Of a stretch of DNA of 18,877 nt, positions 1 through 7,396 are shown piece after piece. A program made the translations under genes and the position numbers. Each line of letters opens with the position of its first letter. Positions within the stretch are counted from its first letter, which is position 1. Under the pieces are notes generated by a model. That model saw only the letters and a list, made by a program, of their open reading frames with translations. It searched no databases and had not been told where the DNA came from. This DNA comes from CAYZXU01 sp964482535 (GTDB lineage Bacteria > Desulfobacterota > Desulfobacteria > Desulfobacterales > BuS5): NCBI GenBank assembly GCA_964482535.1, contig CAYZXU010000046.1, forward strand, positions 1 through 18,877. The letters are read 5' to 3'.

Positions 1-1
1 T

Positions 2-82
2 GCTTGCAAGGAATGCAACAACACAAAAAAACAGCTTCTTCCAATGGAGTGGGAAGATTATATGAAAAAGGCAGAAAAATGA
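2..82 (+). CDS. 3' end of an unidentified gene, cut by the window edge
   Basis: An open frame runs from the left edge to a TGA at 80-82 and encodes about 26 residues, starting ACKECNNTKKQLLP and ending MKKAEK. Its stop overlaps the preferred coaBC start at 79 as ATGA, the same tight arrangement used by the next genes in this strand, which supports it being the last codons of an upstream operon member. A CxxC pair is visible near the edge. Too little is present to name a family. Confidence 0.55.
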   Translation, partial: ACKECNNTKKQLLPMEWEDYMKKAEK

Positions 83-1284
83 CATACAGCTTGAAGAATA
101 AAAACATTGTTCTATGTGTGTGCGGAGGCATTGCTGCATATAAGAGTGTTGAGCTTTTAAGGCTTCTTTCAAAACAGGAAGCTGTGGTAAAGGTTTTAAT
201 GACAAAAAATTCTCTGGCTTTTGTGGGAAAGCTTACATTTGAAGCTTTATCAGGCTTTAAGGTTTGCACAAGCCTTTTTGAAAGCAGTAATGATGCTTCC
301 ATTAATCATATTGCCCTGGCAGATGAGGCTGATGCAGTTATTATAGCTCCCGCAACTGCCAATATTATCGGCAAATTTGCAAGCGGAATTGCAGATGATG
401 CCGTCAGCACTTTTCTTCTTGCCGTAACTTCTCCCATACTTGTCTGCCCGTCCATGAACACTCACATGTATGAAAACAGAGCAGTTCAGAAAAATCTGGA
501 CACCCTTGAATCAAACGGCTGTTTTATTATTGAACCCGCTTCCGGTCAACTTGCATGCGGAGTTACAGGCCCCGGGCGTCTTCCTGAACCCGACTATATA
601 TTAGACAGGCTCTTATACACTCTTGCGCCCAAAGATCTTACAGGGAAAAAAGTACTTGTCACGGCAGGCCCCACCCATGAGTCTATAGATCCGGTGAGAT
701 TTATAAGTAATCCTTCTTCGGGAAAAATGGGTTATGCTGTTGCAAGGGCAGCAGAGCTCAGGGGCGCCGAGGTGATAATGGTTTCAGGCCCCACAAATCT
801 TTCTGATCCTGAGCATATTAATGTTATAAGGATAAAAACAGCCGGCGAAATGGCATCCGCTGTTTTTGAAAATATGGAGCATTCTGATATTATCATTAAA
901 ACTGCGGCTGTTTCAGATTACCGCCCGGTTGAGCCTGCGAAACAAAAGATAAAAAAGAGTACGGATAAGATGGTGCTGAACCTAAAAAAAAATCAGGATA
1001 TATTAAAGGAGCTGGGAAAAAGAAAAAAAAATCAGGTGCTTGTTGGTTTTGCTGCTGAAACTGAAGATCTTGCCAAAAATGCCGGCAAAAAACTTGATGA
1101 AAAAAATCTGGATATTATTGTGGGAAATATTGTGGGAGAGCCTGGATCCGGTTTTGCGGCAGACACTAACAGGGTAACTCTTTTTTATAAAAACAGAAAA
1201 AAAGAGTCTCTTGCGCAAATGACAAAAGATGCTGTTGCGGACATTCTTCTTGACCGGATTGTAGAAATTGAAAATTTAAAATAA
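79..1284 (+). CDS. coaBC: Bifunctional phosphopantothenoylcysteine decarboxylase / phosphopantothenate-cysteine ligase (CoaBC)
   Basis: A cytosolic coenzyme A biosynthesis enzyme. The C-terminal CoaB half joins cysteine to 4'-phosphopantothenate, and the N-terminal FMN-dependent CoaC half decarboxylates the product to 4'-phosphopantetheine. Counting from the ATG at 79 (401 aa, normal length), the CoaC half has GGIAAYK (16-22), the catalytic His77 in INHI, the SMNTHM substrate segment (125-130; usually AMN) and Cys160 in LACGVTGPGR. CoaB starts near 192 with VLVTAGPTHE, followed by the NPSSGKMG nucleotide loop and KTAAVSDYRP. The frame is open upstream to a TTG at 4, but the ATG at 79 is preferred because it overlaps the preceding stop by 4 nt and gives the family's usual N-terminus. 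The stop TAA shares its last base with the next ATG, suggesting translational coupling. Confidence 0.95.
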   Translation: MTYSLKNKNIVLCVCGGIAAYKSVELLRLLSKQEAVVKVLMTKNSLAFVGKLTFEALSGFKVCTSLFESSNDASINHIALADEADAVIIAPATANIIGKFASGIADDAVSTFLLAVTSPILVCPSMNTHMYENRAVQKNLDTLESNGCFIIEPASGQLACGVTGPGRLPEPDYILDRLLYTLAPKDLTGKKVLVTAGPTHESIDPVRFISNPSSGKMGYAVARAAELRGAEVIMVSGPTNLSDPEHINVIRIKTAGEMASAVFENMEHSDIIIKTAAVSDYRPVEPAKQKIKKSTDKMVLNLKKNQDILKELGKRKKNQVLVGFAAETEDLAKNAGKKLDEKNLDIIVGNIVGEPGSGFAADTNRVTLFYKNRKKESLAQMTKDAVADILLDRIVEIENLK

Positions 1285-1988
1285 TGGAAGATCAACCCGA
1301 CAAAAAAAGATTTGTCATGGCAGTTGAAGAGATAATCAACCACATGCAATATCTGTCCAAAGCCGGCTGTAAAGGTTTTGATTGCAAAAAAAAAAGCATT
1401 GATATTCTTGACTCCTGGGGATCAAAAAAAGATTTTACAGACAAAACACTTGAAGATATTCAGGCAGATCTCAGCAACTGCAAGCGCTGCGGACTTTTTA
1501 AAAACAGAACAAATATTGTTTTTGGAGCGGGAAATCCAAAAGCAAGGCTGATATTTGTGGGTGAAGCCCCAGGTTTTGATGAAGATCAGACCGGAAAACC
1601 GTTTGCAGGGGCAGCAGGCAGGCTTTTTTCTAAAATTATTGAGTCTATTAAATTAACACGTGAAGATATTTATATCTGTAATATAATTAAATGCAGGCCT
1701 GAAGGAAACAGAGCGCCAAAGCCTGATGAGATAAAAACATGTTTTACTTTTTTAAAACAGCAAATTAAAGCAATAAAGCCTGATTTTATCTGCACGCTTG
1801 GCAATTGCGCAACGAAAACTATTCTTAATACTCAAAAACCTATCTCTCAATTAAGAGGAACTTTTTATAAATACATGGGTATAAATGTTATGCCCACATA
1901 TCATCCTGCTTACCTTCTCCGCAATACAGACAAGAAGCGTGATGTATGGGAAGATATGAAAAAACTGATTAAAGAGTACAGGAAATGA
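1284..1988 (+). CDS. Family 4-type [4Fe-4S] uracil-DNA glycosylase
   Basis: A DNA repair enzyme that removes uracil produced by cytosine deamination or dUTP misincorporation. The 234 aa protein has the family 4/5 motif A, GEAPG then TGKPFAGAAG (93-112), and motif B, PTYHPAYLLR, near the C-terminus. Four cysteines, C66 and C69 (CKRC), C137 (KCRP) and C153, match the [4Fe-4S] ligands of bacterial family 4 enzymes such as the Thermotoga type. About 60 residues precede the first Fe-S cysteines, a somewhat long, polar N-terminal extension with no recognised domain. The ATG overlaps the coaBC stop by one base (TAATG), and the stop overlaps the next ATG by 4 nt. The alternative label in databases is the general uracil-DNA glycosylase superfamily (COG1573); family 4 is favoured by the GEAPG and four-cysteine pattern. 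Confidence 0.92.
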   Translation: MEDQPDKKRFVMAVEEIINHMQYLSKAGCKGFDCKKKSIDILDSWGSKKDFTDKTLEDIQADLSNCKRCGLFKNRTNIVFGAGNPKARLIFVGEAPGFDEDQTGKPFAGAAGRLFSKIIESIKLTREDIYICNIIKCRPEGNRAPKPDEIKTCFTFLKQQIKAIKPDFICTLGNCATKTILNTQKPISQLRGTFYKYMGINVMPTYHPAYLLRNTDKKRDVWEDMKKLIKEYRK

Positions 1989-3262
1989 AATATAGATTTT
2001 TTCTTTTATTTTTTTTATTTTTCATTGTTTTTATCCCGAAAAGCAGCTTTGCGATGAGTAATGAAATTATCATCATAAAGATTTCCGATGCAATAGGGCC
2101 TGCCATTGCCGACCATTTAATTAAAGGCATAAAAAAAGCCGAAGATAATAATGCCGTATGCATAATTATTCACCTTGACACTCCCGGGGGACTTGCCGAA
2201 TCCATGAGAAAAATCGTGATGGCAATTTTAGGCTCCAGGATTCCGGTGGTGGTGTATGTGTCTCCTGCTGGAGCAAGAGCTGCTTCAGCAGGGGTTATGA
2301 TAACCATGGCGGCTGATATTGCAGCCATGGCTCCGGGCACAAATATCGGCGCTGCCCATCCTGTTAGCGTGGGCGGGAAGGAAATAGGTAAAACCATGTC
2401 CGAAAAAATCATAAATGACATGGTTGCAAGTGCTAAAAGTATTGCAAAAAAAAGGGGACGTAATGTCCAATGGGCTGAAAAGGCGATTCGTGAAAGTGTA
2501 TCTATTACAGAGACGGAAGCCCTGAAAAAAAATGTAATAGATTATATTGCCAGGGATTTTGATGATCTGATAAAACAGATTAACGGCAAAAAAATAAAAG
2601 GTAAAGGCACGCTTGATCTTGATAATTATCATACATTTGTTTTAAAAGAAAATTTAAGAACAAAAATATTAAAGACTATAAGCAATCCTAACATTGCCTA
2701 TATTTTTATGATGATAGGGCTTGCAGGGATCTATTTTGAATTGTCACACCCCGGCGCTATTCTGCCAGGAGTAGTTGGCGCTGTTTCACTTGTTCTGGCT
2801 TTTTTTGCTTTACAGACACTTCCTGTCAATTATGCGGGAATTTTGCTTATTTTGCTTGCAATTCTTTTTTTTATCATGGAATTAAAGATTATAAGCTACG
2901 GTCTTTTAAGCATAGCCGGAATAATTTCTCTGCTGCTTGGCTCCCTGATGCTCTTTGAAAGCCATGAACCTGGCATGGGTCTGTCCTGGAGTGTTTTACT
3001 CCCCACGGTGATAATAGTTTCCGCATTTTTTGTTGTGATTTCAGGGATAGTCTTTAAAGCACAGCTCACACAAGCTGAAACAGGCGCCTCAGGCCTTATT
3101 GGAAAAACAGGAGTCGTAAAAAATGCAATAATGCCCGAGGGAAAAGTATTTATTCACGGCGAACTCTGGAATGCAACCTCAAAAGAGGCTATAAATAAAG
3201 GTGAAAAAATCCGCGTTGTAAGGGTTGTTAATCTCGTGCTTGAAGTAGAGCCTCTGGATTAG
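1985..3262 (+). CDS. NfeD-type membrane serine protease (ClpP/SppA-fold plus NfeD domain)
   Basis: A 425 aa long-form NfeD protein. It has an N-terminal signal sequence or anchor (about 1-23, a Phe/Leu-rich core ending SSFA). A ClpP-class protease domain follows, with LDTPGGL (64-70) and the nucleophile region GARAASAG, giving candidate Ser101. The candidate general-base Lys141 lies in SEKIIND. The Ser-Lys spacing of 40 is close to that of the archaeal PH1510 dyad. About four to five hydrophobic segments lie between roughly 232 and 357. The protein ends in an OB-fold-like NfeD domain (about 370-425, GLIGKTGVV to VLEVEPL). Known family members cut C-terminal hydrophobic regions of partner stomatins, and the next gene is exactly such a partner. 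Its ATG overlaps the glycosylase stop (ATGA). Catalytic residue assignment is by motif, not alignment. Confidence 0.92.
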   Translation: MKYRFFLLFFLFFIVFIPKSSFAMSNEIIIIKISDAIGPAIADHLIKGIKKAEDNNAVCIIIHLDTPGGLAESMRKIVMAILGSRIPVVVYVSPAGARAASAGVMITMAADIAAMAPGTNIGAAHPVSVGGKEIGKTMSEKIINDMVASAKSIAKKRGRNVQWAEKAIRESVSITETEALKKNVIDYIARDFDDLIKQINGKKIKGKGTLDLDNYHTFVLKENLRTKILKTISNPNIAYIFMMIGLAGIYFELSHPGAILPGVVGAVSLVLAFFALQTLPVNYAGILLILLAILFFIMELKIISYGLLSIAGIISLLLGSLMLFESHEPGMGLSWSVLLPTVIIVSAFFVVISGIVFKAQLTQAETGASGLIGKTGVVKNAIMPEGKVFIHGELWNATSKEAINKGEKIRVVRVVNLVLEVEPLD

Positions 3263-3330
3263 ACATTTACAAAGTGTATGTTTTAAAAATTATATTTTTT
3301 TACGAAACCATCAAAAATTAGGAGTATAAA

Positions 3331-4104
3331 ATGTTTCCTACAATTTTTCTCGTTGTCCTTGTTGTCTTTTTTCTGTCCGCAGCAATACGGATTCTAAATG
3401 AGTACGAACGGGGTGTAATTTTCAGGCTTGGCCGTGTAATTAAGGCAAAAGGACCCGGCTTGATCATACTTATACCCGTTGTTGATAAGATGGTTAAGGT
3501 GAGCATGCGTCTTGTGGCCCTGGACGTTGACCCCCAGGATGTTATCACAAGGGATAATGTATCGGTCAAAGTCAATGCAGTAATATATTTCAGGGTTATA
3601 GATCCCATCAAAGCCATAATAGAAGTCGAAAACTATAATTACGCCATGTCACAGCTTGCCCAGACAACTTTAAGAAGTGTATGCGGCCAGGCTGAACTGG
3701 ATGAACTGTTGTCTGCAAGGGAAAAAATAAATTCCCAGCTTCAGGAAATACTCGATACACATACGGATCCATGGGGGATAAAGGTCGCCACAGTTGAACT
3801 TAAACATATAGATCTGCCCCAGGAGATGCAGCGTTCCATGGCAAAACAGGCTGAAGCTGAAAGAGAACGGCGGGCAAAGGTTATCAATGCTGAAGGTGAA
3901 TATCAGGCTGCTTCCAAACTTGCTGAAGCAGCAAAAATAATTGAGAAGCATCCTGTCTCTCTCCAGCTTAGATATCTTCAGACAATGCGTGAAATGGCTG
4001 CTGAACAGAATACAACAACAATTTTCCCGTTCCCCATGGACCTCGTCAAACCCTTTATAAATTTAATGGATAATGGCAGGGAGAAAATTTCCTCTAAATC
4101 ATAA
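3331..4104 (+). CDS. Slipin / stomatin-like SPFH (band 7) membrane protein
   Basis: A 257 aa SPFH-domain scaffold of the prokaryotic slipin group. One N-terminal membrane segment (about 3-20) is followed by the signature NEYERGVIFRLGR (about 23-35), the KGPGLIILIPVVDK loop and the SPFH core, then a Glu/Ala/Arg-rich coiled coil (about 165-210, including EAERERRAKVINAEGE). It ends with the conserved FPFPMDL segment and a short C-terminal hydrophobic stretch, the kind of region cut by NfeD proteases. The start is supported by AGGAG at about 3321-3325, correctly spaced. It sits 68 bp after the NfeD gene, the conserved nfeD-stomatin pair seen across bacteria and archaea. It probably forms oligomeric membrane microdomains; the specific client is unknown. 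HflK/HflC are less likely from the single-gene arrangement and the nfeD neighbour. Confidence 0.93.
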   Translation: MFPTIFLVVLVVFFLSAAIRILNEYERGVIFRLGRVIKAKGPGLIILIPVVDKMVKVSMRLVALDVDPQDVITRDNVSVKVNAVIYFRVIDPIKAIIEVENYNYAMSQLAQTTLRSVCGQAELDELLSAREKINSQLQEILDTHTDPWGIKVATVELKHIDLPQEMQRSMAKQAEAERERRAKVINAEGEYQAASKLAEAAKIIEKHPVSLQLRYLQTMREMAAEQNTTTIFPFPMDLVKPFINLMDNGREKISSKS

Positions 4105-4116
4105 AAAGCTTGGTAA

Positions 4117-4719
4117 TTATTTTGCTCCCCATTCTTTTACAAGTTCATGTTTGATTTCAAGATGGTTCAGCACTCTTGCAATTACAGAATCAATGAGATC
4201 GGTTATTTTTTCAGGCATTAAGTAGAATCCGGGAGATGGAGGCATTATCACAGCTCCTGCCATGGCGGCATCATACATATTTTTTAAATGTATGATGCTC
4301 AAAGGACTTTCCCTTGTTAATAGAATCAGAGGGCGCTTTTCCTTTAGACAAACGTCCGAGGCTCTGTGAATAAGGTTGTCCGCCAGACCTGTTGCAACAG
4401 CTCCTAACGTTTTCATGGAACACGGGGCAACCACCATACCGTTATGGATAAATGATCCGCTTGCAGGAGGCGAAAAAAAATCATCCTGGTTAAATATTTT
4501 CAACCTTGAATCTTTGTTAAATCTGATTCCGTTTTCTATTAAAAAATTTTCAAAAGGCTCTTCTTTTTTATAACCTGTTTCATGCTCGAGAACCTTAAAT
4601 CCCATGTTTGAAATTATGAGAAACACTTCAATGGGCATGTTTAAAAGCGCTTTTAAGAGTCTTATTCCATAAATAGAGCCTGACGCTCCGCATATTGCCA
4701 CAACTATTTTTTTTCTCAT
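4117..4719 (-). CDS. ubiX: UbiX/Pad1-type flavin prenyltransferase
   Basis: Joins dimethylallyl phosphate to reduced FMN to make prenylated FMN, the cofactor of UbiD-type (de)carboxylases. The 200 aa length is typical. Visible motifs are the FMN-binding GASGSIYG (10-17), the VVAPCSMKTLGAVATGLADN segment, RESPLSIIHLKNM and the C-terminal MPPSPGFY. In anaerobes UbiX usually serves a UbiD-like enzyme for menaquinone, ubiquinone or aromatic acid metabolism; no UbiD is in this window. It is convergent with the slipin gene, with 12 bp between the stops and no strong hairpin in the gap. Ribosome binding is weak (AAGG upstream on the minus strand). It is distinguished from the CoaC flavoprotein at the left end, a relative of the same fold, by the absence of the CoaC His/Cys motifs. 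Confidence 0.93.
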   Translation of the reverse strand: MRKKIVVAICGASGSIYGIRLLKALLNMPIEVFLIISNMGFKVLEHETGYKKEEPFENFLIENGIRFNKDSRLKIFNQDDFFSPPASGSFIHNGMVVAPCSMKTLGAVATGLADNLIHRASDVCLKEKRPLILLTRESPLSIIHLKNMYDAAMAGAVIMPPSPGFYLMPEKITDLIDSVIARVLNHLEIKHELVKEWGAK

Positions 4720-4829
4720 TTTTTAACCTTGACATCCTCATATTTTTCAGATTTTAATATTTCAACATAAAAACATTATAGGAAACCAGCGATAATTGCA
4801 ACACTGCTGCAAACGCCAGTGGTGAGGTA

Positions 4830-4899
4830 TGGTCAATCATTAAAAAAAATAAAATATTTTTCTATATCTCTTGACCATCTTTCCATCGTGGTTAAATTT
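4830..4899 (+). promoter_or_regulatory. Possible promoter and repeated half-sites before the small heat shock gene
   Basis: Three related heptamers lie in the 239 bp upstream region: TGGTCAA (4830-4836), TTGACCA (4871-4877) and TGGTTAA (4889-4895). The first two are exact inverted copies; the second and third form a dyad with one mismatch around an 11 bp spacer. TTGACC (4871-4876) with TAAATT (4893-4898) at 16 bp could be a sigma-70-like promoter, placing the dyad over it. No CIRCE element was seen. Entirely inferential. Confidence 0.3.
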
Positions 4900-4958
4900 T
4901 AAAAAGGAAGGATGACAAAAAAACAGACTTGAAATCTTAAAAAAGGAGGGTTTTTAAA

Positions 4959-5402
4959 ATGAATACTTTAATACCAGTATTAAGAAGAAACCGGCAGTTA
5001 AGACATCCTGAGTCTGGGCTTTTTGACCAACTTTTTGAGAATTTCAACTTTCCGGAAATTTTTTCTGAAGGCAAAGAAATGATTCCGAAAATAGATGTAT
5101 CCGAGACAGAAAAAGATCTGCTTTTAAGGGCTGAGGTTCCAGGTGTTAAGAAAGATGATATAGAAGTTACGCTTACTGACGGTCTGCTGACCATAAAAGG
5201 TGAAAAAAAGCATGAGTCTGAAGAAAAAAAAGAAAATTTTCATCGTGTGGAAAGCTACTACGGCTCTTTCAGCCGAACCTTAAGACTGCCGGGAGAAATT
5301 GAAGCAAATAATGTTGAAGCAAACTATAAAGATGGAGTTCTGAAAATTACTATCCCAAAGGCTAAAAAAGCTGAGACAAAAAAAATTAACATAGGTGAAT
5401 AA
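4959..5402 (+). CDS. Small heat shock protein, Hsp20/alpha-crystallin family
   Basis: An ATP-independent cytosolic holdase chaperone that binds unfolding proteins in large oligomers. The protein is 147 aa, normal for the bacterial class. The N-terminal arm (about 1-45) contains phenylalanine-rich FDQLFENFNFPEIF. The alpha-crystallin domain runs from about 46 to 140 with VPGVKKDDIEV and GLLTIKGEKK, and ends in the hallmark GVLKITIPK beta-strand motif. The C-terminal tail carries a KINI segment resembling the I-x-I oligomerisation motif. The start is fixed by a strong AAGGAGG at about 4943-4949. It is a single-gene unit with a long upstream region and is convergent with the PilB-type gene, the two separated by a palindrome-ended element. 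Confidence 0.95.
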   Translation: MNTLIPVLRRNRQLRHPESGLFDQLFENFNFPEIFSEGKEMIPKIDVSETEKDLLLRAEVPGVKKDDIEVTLTDGLLTIKGEKKHESEEKKENFHRVESYYGSFSRTLRLPGEIEANNVEANYKDGVLKITIPKAKKAETKKINIGE

Positions 5403-5428
5403 GGGCTATAAATTTAATATATTACAAA

Positions 5429-5546
5429 AGAGCCGATTTCAAAATGTTCAATTTTGTTGAGCTTTTCGAAAATTAAAATTTGAGCCTGCCGTAGAGATCG
5501 GGCAGATAAGCGCAGACTTCGAAGGGGGACGTTTGAAATTGGCTCT
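5429..5546. repeat. 118 bp palindrome-ended intergenic element, possible MITE or bidirectional terminator
   Basis: The ends are a 15 bp inverted repeat: AGAGCCGATTTCAAA (5429-5443) pairs with TTTGAAATTGGCTCT (5532-5546) with a single mismatch that would be a G-U pair in RNA. Inside are smaller dyads: CAAAAT/ATTTTG (5440-5456), TTTTCGAAAA (5463-5472), CTGCC/GGCAG (5486-5505) and CTTCGAAG (5517-5524). The centre is visibly richer in G/C than the surrounding DNA. It fills the gap between the convergent small heat shock gene and the PilB-type gene, ending 5 nt before the latter's stop codon. It has no coding content and no obvious target-site duplication. It could be a non-autonomous mobile element or a structured terminator for both genes; copies elsewhere in the genome would decide. 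Confidence 0.6.
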
Positions 5547-5550
5547 AATT

Positions 5551-7377
5551 TTAACCAGTATTACTCCAGGTTGCCCTTATAACTTCCTGACAGGTTGTTT
5601 GCCCCTGAAGCATTTTTTTGACTGCATTATCTCTGAGGGAAACGATTCCGTCTTTAACAGCTATGGCTCTTATGGTTTCCAGATCCGTTTCCTGTGTAGT
5701 TGCAGCCCTGATTGAATCTGAAAAAGGAAGTATCTCAAAAATCGAAGTTCTGCCCATATAACCTGTTCCCCTGCATTTAATGCAGCCCTTTCCCCTGCAT
5801 AGTTTAATACTTCCTTTTCTTCCGGTATTCACCCCCATATTTTCCAATTCGGATGCATTAATTTCGAAAGATTCTTTACAATATGTGCAAATCTTTCGCA
5901 CAAGTCTCTGGGCGACTATACCCACAATTGTACTTTTAATCAAAAAAGCCGGTACCCCAAGATCGAGAAGCCTTATGATGGTCGAAGGTGCATCATTGGT
6001 ATGGAGCGTGGAAAGCACAAGATGACCTGTCATTGCAGCCTGAACAGCATTTTCCGCTGTTTCAAGATCTCTCACCTCTCCTATCATGATAATATCAGGG
6101 TCCTGGCGCAATATATTTCTTAAAATTGTTGAAAATGTGATCCCAAGCACCGGCTGAACCGCAATCTGATTAAACTCTTCATTAACCATTTCAATGGGGT
6201 CTTCAATTGTGGTTATATTAATAGCCGGAGAACTCAGATGCCTTAAGGTTGAATATAGTGTGGTCGTTTTTCCACTGCCCGTGGGACCGCATACAAGGAT
6301 AATTCCATGGGGCATATTTACACATCTATTATAACGAATCAAATCCGTAGAAGTAAATCCTAACTCTTCCAGTTCTTGAAAAAGAACGTCAGGATCCATT
6401 ATCCTCATGACCACCTTCTCACCAAAGGCAACCGGAATAGTGGAAATACGCATTTCCACATCTACCCCGCCCTTCTCGGTCTTGATCCGTCCATCCTGGG
6501 GTCTTCTTTTTTCAGCCATATCAAGCCTGGAAAGATTTTTTATCCTGCTCACCACTGCAGAATGAACTGTTTTGGGAATCTCATAAATAGTATGCAATAC
6601 ACCATCTATGCGCATCCTGACACGGCTTGTATTTCTTTTCGGCTCAATATGAACATCACTTGCCCTTTGATCAAAAGCATAGGAAAAGATATGATTAACT
6701 GCATTAACTATGTGCTGATCATTTGATGGGAGTTCATCCGCTGATTTTAAATGAACGTACTGCTCCAGATTTCCCAGATCAACAGCCGGTGCTGCAAACT
6801 GGTGTTCTGCGGCTGCTATGGAACTTTTGAAGCCGAAAAATTCATTGATAAACCTGATAATATCGGATTTGGAGCTTAAAACAGAATTGACACTCATATT
6901 AATCGCTTTGGCAATATCTTCCACCAACTCTGTATTAAAAGGGTCAGAAACTGCCACTGTTAGTATGCCGTCATGGATGCCTATTGGAAGCACGAGATGT
7001 TTCATGGCAAATGAACGGGGTATTGTGGTGGTCACCAGATTCAGGTCCAGCTTTAATGGGTCTATTTTTTTGTATGAAAATCCCCATTCCTCCGCAAGAG
7101 CATAAAAAATAGCATCTTCATCAAGAATCACGGTTTGTTTGTCAGGCCTGCTTAGATTCATTGAAACTATAACATCTATAATTGTTACTGGATTGACAAT
7201 TTCCAAATGGGAAGAATTTGAAGAAAACACAGGCTCTTTGTGCTTTTCAAGTTTTTTTTTAATGATATCTTTTTTCTTCAGGATCTCCTTAACTCTGACT
7301 TCAGAGAGAAGATTTTTTTTTACAAGTATATGACAAATATTTTTTGTAGAAAACGGATTGTTGGATTTACATGGCAT
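5551..7377 (-). CDS. PilB/GspE-type secretion or type IV pilus assembly ATPase
   Basis: A hexameric cytosolic motor ATPase of the type II secretion / type IV pilus superfamily, 608 aa. N-terminal: an MshEN-like region (about 80-185, including VLPIGIHDGILTVAVSDP). Core: N2 domain with SDVHIEP (240-246) and the arginine-rich RRPQDGRI (291-298), Walker A GPTGSGKTT (364-372), Asp box EDPIE (392-396), Walker B DIIMIGEVRD (428-437) and His box TGHLVLSTLHTND (450-462). A zinc-binding tetracysteine follows (C497, C500, C532, C535), a feature of PilB and GspE but not of PilT retraction ATPases. No PilC, PilD, pilin or secretin gene is in the window, so it is an orphan here and PilB versus GspE cannot be decided. 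It is the last gene of the ndk-trmJ-hypothetical series, 19 bp after its neighbour. Confidence 0.93.
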   Translation of the reverse strand: MPCKSNNPFSTKNICHILVKKNLLSEVRVKEILKKKDIIKKKLEKHKEPVFSSNSSHLEIVNPVTIIDVIVSMNLSRPDKQTVILDEDAIFYALAEEWGFSYKKIDPLKLDLNLVTTTIPRSFAMKHLVLPIGIHDGILTVAVSDPFNTELVEDIAKAINMSVNSVLSSKSDIIRFINEFFGFKSSIAAAEHQFAAPAVDLGNLEQYVHLKSADELPSNDQHIVNAVNHIFSYAFDQRASDVHIEPKRNTSRVRMRIDGVLHTIYEIPKTVHSAVVSRIKNLSRLDMAEKRRPQDGRIKTEKGGVDVEMRISTIPVAFGEKVVMRIMDPDVLFQELEELGFTSTDLIRYNRCVNMPHGIILVCGPTGSGKTTTLYSTLRHLSSPAINITTIEDPIEMVNEEFNQIAVQPVLGITFSTILRNILRQDPDIIMIGEVRDLETAENAVQAAMTGHLVLSTLHTNDAPSTIIRLLDLGVPAFLIKSTIVGIVAQRLVRKICTYCKESFEINASELENMGVNTGRKGSIKLCRGKGCIKCRGTGYMGRTSIFEILPFSDSIRAATTQETDLETIRAIAVKDGIVSLRDNAVKKMLQGQTTCQEVIRATWSNTG

Positions 7378-7396
7378 TTTTTAACAGCTCATTATA

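Noticed and set aside
3263..3300. Weak dyad ACATTTACA/TGTATGT plus T-rich tract as a terminator after the NfeD gene
   Set aside because: The stem is imperfect and the following slipin gene is a conserved partner, so termination here is not convincing.
4720..4958. CIRCE or classical sigma-32 heat shock promoter upstream of the small heat shock gene
   Set aside because: No TTAGCACTC/GAGTGCTAA pair and no convincing CTTGAAA plus CCCAT pair was found.
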